NCBI GenBank assembly: GCA_910577235.1
Contig: CAJTMX010000017.1
Span: 24,562 to 88,561 of the forward strand
DNA from: an uncultured Acetatifactor sp.
GTDB taxonomy: Bacteria > Bacillota > Clostridia > Lachnospirales > Lachnospiraceae
Direction: 5' to 3'
DNA length: 64,000 nt
In this document: positions 49,491-57,488 of the stretch, piece by piece
How the letters are laid out: each line of letters begins with the position of its first letter
Position numbering within the stretch: position 1 is the stretch's first letter
The notes under the pieces: model-generated
Told to the model about the DNA's origin: nothing
Databases searched by the model: none
What the model saw: the letters and a program-made list of their open reading frames with translations, nothing else
Made by a program: the position numbers and the translations under genes

Positions 49491-51149
49491 GTGAAGCGGG
49501 TTTATTGTCTATACAGGGTATCTACCAAAAAACAGGTGGACAAAAATGAAAACGACATCCCCATGCAGAAAACGGCCTGCCATGAATTTGCGGGCCGCCA
49601 GACGGACTGGGTCATCCAGCGGGAGTTTTCGGAGAAAGGTATTTCAGGATACAAGGTGTCCGCACAGGACAGGGATGCCATACAGGACTTGAAAGAGGCT
49701 GCCCTGAAAGATGAATTTGACATCCTGCTGGTTTTCATGTTCGACCGCATCGGCAGGATCGATGATGAGACCCCATTCGTGGTGGAGTGGTTTGCCAAAC
49801 ACGGCATCGAGGTGTGGAGCGCACGGGAAGGGCAGCAGAGGTTTGACAACCATGTGGACAAACTGATGAATTACCTGCGGTTCTGGCAGGCGTCCGGGGA
49901 GAGCGAAAAGACCTCCATCCGGATCAGCAGCAAAATGCAGCAGATGCAGTCAGAGGGGCTGTACACTGGCGGGCCGGTAAAATTTGGCTACCGCCTGGCG
50001 GACAGCGGGCTGGTGAACCGGAAAGGCGCGCCTATCCAGAAATATGAGATTGATCCTGCGGAGAAAGAAATCCTGGACATGATTGACGAAATGACGGTCC
50101 AGAAGGGCTATGGCGCATGGAGGCTGGCGGATCTGTTAAATAAGGAAGGCTATAAAACACGATCCGGAGAAAAATTCACCGGAACAAAGATCAGCCGCAT
50201 CCTGAAAGATCCTTATTACTGCGGACGGCTTGAGGACGGATCGACCTCGGACGCATTACAGGCACTCAGGCTCAGAAGTGACGAAACCTACGACAGGATC
50301 ATGTATATCATGGAGCAGCGCAGCAAAAGGAACGAGGAAAAGCGGCACGTTGCCATGCATACCAAAGGGCGGGCGCTGCTTTCGGGGAATATATTCTGCG
50401 CCCACTGCGGCGGGCGGCTGATCTCCAACCATTACACGGACAGTTACGAAAGGGCTGACGGCTCTGTATACCGCGTGGACCAGGTCAAGTATTCCTGCTA
50501 CCACAAGAGCCGCAAGCTCTGCCCATGTGACGGGCAGACCACCTACCAGGCGGAAAAGGTGGACGGGATGGTCTGCCAGACCATACGGGAAATTTTCAAA
50601 TCCATGAGCGGCGCGCCGGAGGAAGAAAAGATACAGGACCTGTTCCAGCGCAGGATAGCCGGGAACCGGGCCATGCAGAAAAAACTTAACTTTGAACTTG
50701 GCAAGCACCGGGAACAGCTCACCAAGCTGCAGATGGAGATCGCCAAGACCCTGACCGGGGACAGCGTTTATTCGCCGGAGGATCTGACACAGGCCATCCA
50801 GACCGTCAAAAAAAGGATTGAGGAATCGGAAACGCAGCTGGAAAAGCTCAAAGAGGAAGAAACACAAAAAAAGCAGGGGATCGAGATGGTCACGCCGGCC
50901 TATAAACAATTTAAATCGTGGGCGGAGGAATTTGACTCGGCAACAATGGAGCAGAGGAAGATGATAGCGTGCCAGTTGCTCAAGCGCGTTGAGGTGGGCA
51001 GGGATTACAAGATATCCGTGGAACTGAACATGACCTACAGCCAGTTCTGCACGGAATGGAATGCCAATGAGTTTTTGGACACACTGATGCGCCCTGCCGA
51101 TAATGAGCAGGATGAAGGCATATCGCATCAGGGTATGAATATGTGCTGA
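49491..51149 (+). CDS. Large serine recombinase (ICE integrase)
   Basis: This 552-residue recombinase catalyses integration and excision. The N-terminal catalytic domain has YRVSTKKQVDKNEND with nucleophile S11 and the arginine-rich FMFDRIGRIDDE. A recombinase domain follows (GYRLADSGLV, GYGAWRLADLLNKEGYKTRSGEKFTGTKISRILKDPYYCG). A zinc ribbon (ILFCAHCGGRL-like FCAHCGG, CPC) and a coiled coil (about 400-490) complete it. GTG 49491 follows AGGAGGTGG. Its last 45 codons recur as a diverged fragment at 53036-53172. It most likely moves the ICE that fills the left part of the window. Confidence 0.92.
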   Translation: MKRVYCLYRVSTKKQVDKNENDIPMQKTACHEFAGRQTDWVIQREFSEKGISGYKVSAQDRDAIQDLKEAALKDEFDILLVFMFDRIGRIDDETPFVVEWFAKHGIEVWSAREGQQRFDNHVDKLMNYLRFWQASGESEKTSIRISSKMQQMQSEGLYTGGPVKFGYRLADSGLVNRKGAPIQKYEIDPAEKEILDMIDEMTVQKGYGAWRLADLLNKEGYKTRSGEKFTGTKISRILKDPYYCGRLEDGSTSDALQALRLRSDETYDRIMYIMEQRSKRNEEKRHVAMHTKGRALLSGNIFCAHCGGRLISNHYTDSYERADGSVYRVDQVKYSCYHKSRKLCPCDGQTTYQAEKVDGMVCQTIREIFKSMSGAPEEEKIQDLFQRRIAGNRAMQKKLNFELGKHREQLTKLQMEIAKTLTGDSVYSPEDLTQAIQTVKKRIEESETQLEKLKEEETQKKQGIEMVTPAYKQFKSWAEEFDSATMEQRKMIACQLLKRVEVGRDYKISVELNMTYSQFCTEWNANEFLDTLMRPADNEQDEGISHQGMNMC

Positions 51150-51219
51150 GTGGATTATGGGAAGAAAATCAGCACACTGTTAATAAAATGGGAAACCGTA
51201 TTACAATTTTATCTATTAT

Positions 51220-51349
51220 CTATGGGCGTGTCTTGCGTCTGTGCTAAGGAGTAGTATCAAATGAAAACAAATTATGAAACGAAAGATAAACACTTCTCAG
51301 AGCGCTTTGAAAGGAGAAAGGCTTTTATAAATGGAAACTGCGGTGGCAA
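51220..51349 (+). ncRNA. Candidate structured RNA element, copy B
   Basis: This is a diverged copy of 46952-47091 (blocks CTATGGGCG, GGAGTAGT, AAACTGCGGTGGCA). The first stem-loop GGGCGTG-TCT-TGCGTCT (51224-51240) keeps all seven pairs of copy A using four G-T pairs. The copy lies 70 bases after the recombinase. Function unknown. Confidence 0.5.
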
Positions 51350-51755
51350 CCTGATAAAAGACAACGTATACTTATTGTGGCTGGAGAGTTAGCAATTTAA
51401 TTCATGATGGTGTTAGGTATGTGAGGTTTGCAAGTTTGGAAAATAAGTATATGTATATTTGGGTTTTTTGTGCTTTTAGTAAAACATGCTTGTAAAAATA
51501 TAAAGAATTTGATACGATAAATAATAAAGAAAGACGATTTATGTAATAGATAAAAGCTGAATGCTATAAACGGTTTTCTAAAAATAATATTGCCTGCCTA
51601 TTCTAAAATAATGGATTAACGTGGTGTACAATCAGGTAATTCGGAATATACAAATGTAAGTGAAGGGGTTTTGAATTTTGACAATTTATTTTCATAAGTT
51701 GTACTCTTCTTTGGGTGCAAGTAAGTAAAATTTTTTAACCTTGGGGGAAAGAAGA
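51350..51755. other. AT-rich gene-free stretch
   Basis: About 400 bases between copy B of the structured element and the slot 1 cargo gene contain no convincing gene. A change to AT-rich sequence occurs here. Confidence 0.5.
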
Positions 51756-52756
51756 ATGCAAAGAGAAAATCCTATTTGGAAAATTTTAACGCTTTTTTTG
51801 CAGCATTGAGTATTGCTGCAAGTTTCTATTTTCACTTTGATTCAAAACGTTCTACGGAGAACAAAATTGTAGAAGCTTTATCGGAGCGTTATGCATCCGT
51901 TGACAGAGAAATGTCATACGAACAAGCGCTTGAAGCTGTTGATAAAGATATTGAGAAATTGAAAACAGATAATGCGATGTTGCAATCGGAAAATGATAAT
52001 TTGCTTGGAGAGGTTTCGGCATTAAAGAATGAAAATGAGCGCTCTGAAAAAATAGCTCTTGCTGAATCGTATGCTAATTTAGGAAATTATGAAGTTGCAA
52101 TTCCTATATTAAATAGTGTTATTGATAAAACCGAGGATGTAGTTGCGTTACTTAAAGATTATACAACGAATTATGAAATATCAATAGTAATGGAAGTTGA
52201 ACCCCTGGCAAGTGAGGGCAAATTTGAGGAAGCATTAAGTTTAGTTGATAAGGCTCTAAAAATTGTGCCAAACAGTCAAGTATTACTTGATAAAAAAGAG
52301 AGTCTAACGCCCAAGTATTTGGTAGACACGGTGGAATGTCATAAAGCTGAAAACCTATGGCTTTTAAATAGTAAAGAATATATTAAAATGAGTGGAAAAA
52401 GTTATAGACACGCTATATACACATATTCATCTGATATAGGCGTGACTATGTTTAATAATGCGTATTCAGCATTCGCATTTTACAATGTAGATGGAAAATA
52501 TAGCCAGCTATCAGGGGTAGTTGGACATATAGATTTTAGTGGGAGTGGCACGATTGGGGAGAATGATGCGGGACAAGTATATGATGCTGAAATCACCATA
52601 TGGGGAGATAGCAAGGAAATATGCACCATTATTTTGTCGGCGAACGATTCAACAAAAGAGTTTAATGAATCCATTGCTGGAGTGAATATATTAGAGTTTC
52701 GGGTTAAGTGTAGTGGGAATTCTAAAGTAGGTATAGCTGAAATTCAAATTCATTAA
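51756..52756 (+). CDS. Membrane-anchored coiled-coil/NPCBM-like protein (slot 1 cargo), possibly frameshifted
   Basis: The main frame (51776-52756, 326 residues) has a membrane helix (NAFFAALSIAASFYFHF), a coiled coil (about 40-105), TPR-like helices (YANLGNYEVAIPILNSVID, EGKFEEALSLVDKALKIVP) and a C-terminal beta-sandwich. The sandwich resembles NPCBM (GKYSQLSGVVGHIDFSGSGTIGEND, SIAGVNILEFRVKC). The best start, ATG 51756 behind GGGGGAAAGAAG, is in another frame. It reads QRENPIWKILTLF into a T7 tract (51793-51799); one extra T or a -1 slip joins it to the main frame and completes a longer membrane helix. Otherwise a TTG at 51776 is used. Function unknown. Confidence 0.6.
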
Positions 52757-52769
52757 TTTCTACTTTGAT

Positions 52770-52850
52770 TTTTCCGGTTGCATATCATACAATGGTAGAG
52801 CACTCGGCTGTTAACCGAGTTGTTGTAGGTTCGAGCCCTACTCGGGGAGT
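52770..52850 (+). other. tRNA-Asn 3' fragment joined to element end (attachment scar 1)
   Basis: From 52790 to 52850 the sequence is the D-loop, anticodon arm (loop CTGTTAA, anticodon GTT), T arm and 3' acceptor of tRNA-Asn. The 5' acceptor and D-stem 5' half are missing. They are replaced by TTTTCCGGTTGCATATCATA (52770-52789), which is identical at 56294-56313. This is best read as a right-end junction after insertion into a tRNA-Asn gene. It is not a functional tRNA. Confidence 0.8.
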
Positions 52851-52859
52851 TAGGCAAAG

Positions 52860-52888
52860 CCCGTAAACATCAGTGTTTGCGGGTTTTT
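52860..52888 (+). terminator. tRNA-type terminator after scar 1
   Basis: CCCGTAAACA pairs with TGTTTGCGGG (52860-52869, 52874-52883) and is followed by five T residues. A related terminator follows the second tRNA fragment, so it belongs to the original tRNA gene. Confidence 0.85.
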
Positions 52889-53035
52889 CACTGTCTAAGA
52901 AATGACTAATAATAACAGGAAAAAGGCAGATGCCAGTAAATAGTAGGCAAGAAAATGTTAACTGGAAACAAACCGGGATTGTGCTGCGTAGCAGGTTACG
53001 GTGAGCCAGACGGGAAAGAGCGGTGGATTGCAAGA
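52889..53035. other. Gap between scar 1 and the recombinase fragment
   Basis: No gene is seen in this stretch. A minus-strand open frame covering 52785-53054 is an antisense shadow of the tRNA fragment. The sequence joins tRNA downstream DNA to a decayed recombinase end. Confidence 0.5.
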
Positions 53036-53172
53036 TATCCGTGGAGCTCAACATGACCTATAACCAGTTCGGCACGGAATGGAATGTTAATGATTTTTTG
53101 TATACATTGATGCATTCTGACGACAATGAGCCGGATGAAAGCATATCATATCAAGGCATGAACTTATGCTGA
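53036..53172 (+). pseudogene. 3' fragment of a second large serine recombinase
   Basis: The frame reads CKISVELNMTYNQFGTEWNVNDFLYTLMHSDDNEPDESISYQGMNLC and stops. It matches the last 45 codons of the recombinase at 49491 (KISVELNMTYSQFCTEWNANEFLDTLMRP), at roughly 80% identity in DNA. Everything upstream is gone. It marks the right end of a second, related element. Confidence 0.88.
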
Positions 53173-53314
53173 GTGGATGGTAGGAATGTAATTAAGAAAT
53201 ATCAAAAACGGAATAAACAAATCTCTCTAAATTTATTTAAAAATTTTCTGTGAATTTATAAGGAAATATGGTAAAATATTATTCAATAATTTATATTGGA
53301 AGGAGGCGAAGTTG

Positions 53315-54175
53315 ATGAAAACAAATAGAATGAGTAATTTAAATAGAATATTTACCCGCAATATGCTTCGCCACTTTATAAATGGGAAAGTAGATAACGT
53401 ATATTCATCAGTGGTAAGACGTTATACACATGATGCTGACCAAAAGAATAATCGGAAATTAATATGTGAAATTTATTGTGAATTAAAGAATACGTATCGA
53501 AATGAATATTTTTATAAGAATACTTTGTTGAATAAATTACTCTTGGGTGTGCATAGCGTTAATACGACAACTGCTCTAACAGAAATAGCGATTGCAAAAT
53601 CTAAAGCGGATTTTCTACTAATTAATGGTAAGGCCGTTGTATATGAGATAAAAACGGAATTAGATAATCTGGAGAGGCTAAGTTCTCAGTTAGATGACTA
53701 TTACAAGGCATTTGACCATGTGGCTGTAGTCACTTATGAGAAGAATCTGCCGCAGTTACAGAAAGTCTTGAAGAGTATTGATAAACCTGTAGGCATTTAC
53801 ATATTACGAAGAAATGGGAAGTTGGGTACAGTACGGAAACCGCAAAGATACACAGTTGATTTGGACAGGGAAGTTATTTTTAAATTATTACGTAAAAGTG
53901 AATATGAAGAGATAATTACTCAACGATATGGATATTTGCCAGAAGTTACACAGTTTAAGTATTATTCTGCTTGTAAAAAAATGTTTTTACAGATACCGGT
54001 AGAAGAGTCATATTTGCTTGTATTGAAAATATTGAAAAAGAGGATGCAATTAGAAAAAGAGGAGTTTGTTAAGATTCCATATGAATTAAAGTTTTTGGCA
54101 TATTTTATGGAATTAACATATGATGATTATCGGAAACTCGAAACATTTTTGGAATGTCAATATGGAGGTGAGTAG
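53315..54175 (+). CDS. sce7726-family protein (PD-(D/E)XK nuclease-like)
   Basis: This 286-residue protein belongs to the family annotated as sce7726. The likely nuclease core is ALTEIAIAKSKADFLLINGKAVVYEIKTELDNLERL (about residues 88-123). Glu, Asp and E-x-K are in the order of PD-(D/E)XK enzymes, and SQLDDYYKAFDHVAVVTY follows. ATG 53315 is behind GGAAGGAGG. The end overlaps nothing but lies one base from the next gene's start codon, so three genes are read as one operon. AT-rich, unlike the ICE. Probably part of a defence or conflict system. Confidence 0.75.
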   Translation: MKTNRMSNLNRIFTRNMLRHFINGKVDNVYSSVVRRYTHDADQKNNRKLICEIYCELKNTYRNEYFYKNTLLNKLLLGVHSVNTTTALTEIAIAKSKADFLLINGKAVVYEIKTELDNLERLSSQLDDYYKAFDHVAVVTYEKNLPQLQKVLKSIDKPVGIYILRRNGKLGTVRKPQRYTVDLDREVIFKLLRKSEYEEIITQRYGYLPEVTQFKYYSACKKMFLQIPVEESYLLVLKILKKRMQLEKEEFVKIPYELKFLAYFMELTYDDYRKLETFLECQYGGE

Positions 54176-54176
54176 T

Positions 54177-55100
54177 ATGTATTTTCCTTATTTGAGAGGA
54201 CGCCAATTTGAATTAATTGCATTGCGTGAATTGGTAGAGAAAGGGGTTTTGAGTAGCAGAATTACGCCTATTATTGAACCTGTAAAATTATCTTCTACAC
54301 TTATTAAGACCATAGAAACCTATGGGGCAAATAGTAAACAGCTGGCTATTATTACCAATCCAAAAGTGGGTAGTTTCAATAGTGATGCTACGGAAGAAAA
54401 AAATCAGAAATTAAAGGAAGGTCTATCTGTCAGTCTAAAAGAAAACAATAAAATTCTTTTTATGAATTTATTGAGAGCAAATTCGAAACCAGAGAAGTTC
54501 ATTGATAGACATGCGGATAATATGGGAACGATATGCAATGACAAAGATGTTATTCCAGTTTATGAAAAATACTTTTCGGAAACTGATGTTAAATATAATT
54601 TAATACCAGATGAAAGCGGGTTTAGACGGAAGATAAGAAAAAACAGAGTACTTTTGGAGGATAAGTTTAACAAACAAGAAAGAAATAATGATTATATTGA
54701 AATTGATGATGAGCCATTTTCAGAAGATCATTTGTATTATCAGGAAGATGGATATGTAGGGTTTGCTGATTATTCTGTAGTTGGTGAGGAATATAATGAA
54801 ACTGGATTTGCACCTTATGCAGTTGCAATACATATTGTATACTTCGATACAGATGATAGTTTACGTGTAAAGCATTTTGTGTCTGATTCGAATGATGATA
54901 TAAGTGACCCGGCTGGAAAGTTTCAAGAAGCATTATCGAAACTTGTGGTATGGAATAAGGGAAAGCACCTTGATACTGTTGCAATGAAAGAGTTTGAGGA
55001 TTTACATCATCGAGAAGCTTATCCAGGTCTGGGGACAGTGAAAAAATTATCCATTATGCATCATTTAGAGTTGATAGGAAGATATTTGGATAAGGAGTAG
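54177..55100 (+). CDS. sce7725-family protein (Beta-protein-like)
   Basis: This 307-residue protein begins YFPYLRGRQFELIALRELVEKGVLSSRITPIIEPVK, the characteristic start of sce7725/'beta family' proteins. The remainder is a predicted alpha/beta barrel-like fold (LAIITNPKVGSF, GFADYSVVGEEYNETGFAPYAVAIHIVYF). No enzymatic residues can be assigned. ATG 54177 lies within the GGAGGTGAG context of the upstream stop. Found as a pair with sce7726 across bacteria; the role is unknown. It may be a sensor or adaptor between the nuclease-like and RES proteins. Confidence 0.75.
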   Translation: MYFPYLRGRQFELIALRELVEKGVLSSRITPIIEPVKLSSTLIKTIETYGANSKQLAIITNPKVGSFNSDATEEKNQKLKEGLSVSLKENNKILFMNLLRANSKPEKFIDRHADNMGTICNDKDVIPVYEKYFSETDVKYNLIPDESGFRRKIRKNRVLLEDKFNKQERNNDYIEIDDEPFSEDHLYYQEDGYVGFADYSVVGEEYNETGFAPYAVAIHIVYFDTDDSLRVKHFVSDSNDDISDPAGKFQEALSKLVVWNKGKHLDTVAMKEFEDLHHREAYPGLGTVKKLSIMHHLELIGRYLDKE

Positions 55101-55103
55101 CTT

Positions 55104-56192
55104 ATGATAATCTGCGAAAGATGTTTTTGTGATACAGAAGTTATCTCTGTTATTCGAAACAAAGCAGAGATTGGGGATTGCCCTCTGTGTAAATGTAAAA
55201 GTGTACATATATATGATACGGATAAGTATGAGGACCTGAGTATGATGTTTGATGACTTGATAAGCATATATACGCCAGTTTCTTTGTTGCCAGATTCCTA
55301 TCCGAAATCGGAAACTTGCCTATTGAAGGGTGAATTGATTAATAACTGGAAGATTTTTAATAAAAAGAGCGAAGCAGATGTATATAATATTATTACTGCC
55401 ATATGCAAAGAGAAGTACGAATATAATGCAGAGTTATTTGATCAACCAGTTGGTATACCGGAATTATATGACCAAGAGTATTTATTAAATCATTCTCTTT
55501 TAACTACAAATTCTTGGGATGACTTTGTGGAGGCGTTAAAAACAAAAAATCGCTTTCATACTCATTATATAAATTTGGATTTACTGGAACGATTTTGTTC
55601 ATATATACGTAAACCTTATAAGGCAGGTGAGATGTTTTACCGATGTAGAATTTCAACGGAAGAAGGAATTCCCATTGAAGAAATGGGAGCCCCGCCAATT
55701 GAAAAGACTACAGATGGTAGAGCAAATGCAAGAGGGATTAGATGTTTATACTTAGGAGATACTGCCGAGACTACAATATATGAGACCAGAGCCGGTGCAT
55801 ATGATTATGTAACGGTTGGAAAGTTTAAATTGAAAAAAGACATTATTGTGGTTGATTTAAAGAAAATTAATCAAATCAGTCCATTTATAGAAGGATTAAG
55901 CTGTTTAGAATATGCAATTAATAAAGAGCATTTAAATAAGATAAATGATGAAATGGGTAAAATTATGAGAAGGAGTGATAGTGCCTTAGATTATGTATCA
56001 ACGCAATATATTACAGATTTTATTAAGAGTATTACCCATGATGATGCAGCGGAATATGCTGGTATTGAATATAAAAGCGTAATGCATAACGATGGATATA
56101 ATCTGGCTTTGTTTGACCCGGCTTTGTTTGAGTGTGTAGATACACAAGTGTATGGGATAGATACTATTGATTATAGAAAGCATATTATATAG
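55104..56192 (+). CDS. HEPN/RES-type protein with RES (NAD-degrading) domain
   Basis: This 362-residue protein has an N-terminal zinc-ribbon (CERC near residue 4, CPLCKC near 27), a helical HEPN/RES N-terminal region (about 40-150) and a C-terminal RES domain. The RES residues are visible: Arg in EMFYRCRIST (about 180), Glu in LYLGDTAETTIYETRAG (about 220) and Ser in DYVSTQYITDFI (about 300). RES toxins degrade NAD and stop growth. It starts three bases after the sce7725 stop. With the two upstream genes it resembles an abortive-infection module in which phage sensing triggers NAD loss. Confidence 0.78.
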   Translation: MIICERCFCDTEVISVIRNKAEIGDCPLCKCKSVHIYDTDKYEDLSMMFDDLISIYTPVSLLPDSYPKSETCLLKGELINNWKIFNKKSEADVYNIITAICKEKYEYNAELFDQPVGIPELYDQEYLLNHSLLTTNSWDDFVEALKTKNRFHTHYINLDLLERFCSYIRKPYKAGEMFYRCRISTEEGIPIEEMGAPPIEKTTDGRANARGIRCLYLGDTAETTIYETRAGAYDYVTVGKFKLKKDIIVVDLKKINQISPFIEGLSCLEYAINKEHLNKINDEMGKIMRRSDSALDYVSTQYITDFIKSITHDDAAEYAGIEYKSVMHNDGYNLALFDPALFECVDTQVYGIDTIDYRKHII

Positions 56193-56293
56193 TGATCCTG
56201 TAAAGACTGGTGTCCTGACTGCCAAGTAGAGGCATAAACATTATTGTGGGATTAGAAACGTAGATGCATTTTGAGTGTATGTGCTGAATATTA

Positions 56294-56374
56294 TTTTCCG
56301 GTTGCATATCATACAATGGTAGAGCGCTCGGCTGTTAACCGAGTTGTCGTAGGTTCGAGTCCTACTCGGGGAGC
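56294..56374 (+). other. tRNA-Asn 3' fragment joined to element end (attachment scar 2)
   Basis: This has the same layout as 52770-52850. The 20-base element end (56294-56313) is identical, then the tRNA-Asn 3' portion runs from 56314 with anticodon GTT and three base differences from copy 1. The 5' half of the tRNA is absent. It marks the right end of the second element. Confidence 0.8.
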
Positions 56375-56400
56375 TAAACAACTAAAAACAGTTGTTCAAA

Positions 56401-56433
56401 AATCCAGTAAACATAGGTGTTTGCGGGATTTTT
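56401..56433 (+). terminator. tRNA-type terminator after scar 2
   Basis: AATCCAGTAAACA pairs with TGTTTGCGGGATT (56401-56413, 56418-56430, one mismatch) and is followed by T residues. It is homologous to the terminator at 52860. The rest of the gap to 56639 holds a short hairpin near 56530-56560 and no gene. Confidence 0.8.
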
Positions 56434-56639
56434 CTTTTTTGTTGATAAGAAAAATTTAGTGAAATTAAGTCAATCATCTGCGGGATACACAAGAATTGTG
56501 AGATATTTTTTGTGATATTTATTACATAAAGCCGTTTGTTTTCATATGAAAGCAGACGTTTTTTTATGCCATTTTTTACATAGTCATTCCCATAATGGGA
56601 GTGGCTGTTTTAGTTTATGCAAAAGGAGGCTAAGATGGA

Positions 56640-57488
56640 ATGGCAAAAAAACAAAAGCTGTCGCAGGAGGCAAAAATAATTGCGATTGCCAACCAAAAGG
56701 GCGGAACCGCTAAGACCACATCAACGGTCAATTTAGGTGTCGGATTGGCAAATCAGGGTAAAAGAGTGCTTTTAGTGGATGCTGATCCGCAGGGGGATTT
56801 AACGACAGCATTAGGGTGGACGGAGGCAGACAATCTGGATGTTACATTGACAACACAGATGGAGAGGATTATACGTGATGAACCGTTTGACTGCCATGAG
56901 GGAATATTGCACCATGAGGAGGGGGTAGACCTTGTCCCGACAAACATTGAATTATCTGCTATGGAGATGATGTTGGTAAATGCCATGAGCAGGGAGGTTA
57001 CCCTCAAAAATTACCTATCGGGGTTGAAAAGGGAGTATGACTATATCCTGATTGATTGTATGCCAAGTTTGGGAATGCTTACAATCAATGCCCTTGCCGC
57101 AGCAGACAGCGTAATTATTCCGGTACAGGCACATTATCTCCCATTAAAAGGTATGGCACAGCTTACAAAAACAATCGGCAGGGTACAGCGTCAGATTAAC
57201 CCGTCTTTGAAAGTGGATGGTGTGGTGCTTACGCTTGCGGATATGAGGACAAATCTTGCCCGTGCCACAGCAGACAGCTTGAAACAGAACTATGGGAGGA
57301 TTGTAAAAGTATATCAGACAGTGATTCCCGTATCAGTTAAGACGGCGGAAACAAGTGCAGCCGGAAAGAGTATTTATGCTTATGACAAAAATGGTGCGGC
57401 GGCAAAAGCATATGCTGATTTTACGAGGGAGGTGATGCGGGATGGCGAACGGCAAAGAAATAAAGATGAAGCTACCCTCGGTCGATAA
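56640..57488 (+). CDS. parA: ParA-family partition ATPase
   Basis: This 282-residue ParA/Soj-type ATPase has the deviant Walker A KGGTAKTT (residues 20-27), VLLVDADPQGDLTTALG, DYILIDCMPSLGMLTINALAAAD and the final ISVKTAETSAAGKSI. With ParB it distributes or stabilises an excised element. ATG 56640 follows AAAAGGAGG. It is the first gene after scar 2, typical of the left end of Tn1549/CTn-type ICEs. The ParB gene overlaps its end by 47 bases. Confidence 0.92.
   Translation: MAKKQKLSQEAKIIAIANQKGGTAKTTSTVNLGVGLANQGKRVLLVDADPQGDLTTALGWTEADNLDVTLTTQMERIIRDEPFDCHEGILHHEEGVDLVPTNIELSAMEMMLVNAMSREVTLKNYLSGLKREYDYILIDCMPSLGMLTINALAAADSVIIPVQAHYLPLKGMAQLTKTIGRVQRQINPSLKVDGVVLTLADMRTNLARATADSLKQNYGRIVKVYQTVIPVSVKTAETSAAGKSIYAYDKNGAAAKAYADFTREVMRDGERQRNKDEATLGR

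Noticed and set aside
46952..51349. The two diverged non-coding copies as ICE attachment (att) direct repeats
   Set aside because: They differ at a third or more of positions; direct repeats made by integration would be identical. The tRNA scars are better candidates for ends.
52790..52850. A functional tRNA-Asn gene here or at 56314
   Set aside because: Both copies lack the 5' acceptor strand and half of the D stem, so no cloverleaf can form.
52785..53054. Minus-strand frame with PRVGLEPTTTRL-like peptide
   Set aside because: This peptide is a well-known artefact of translating antisense tRNA sequence.
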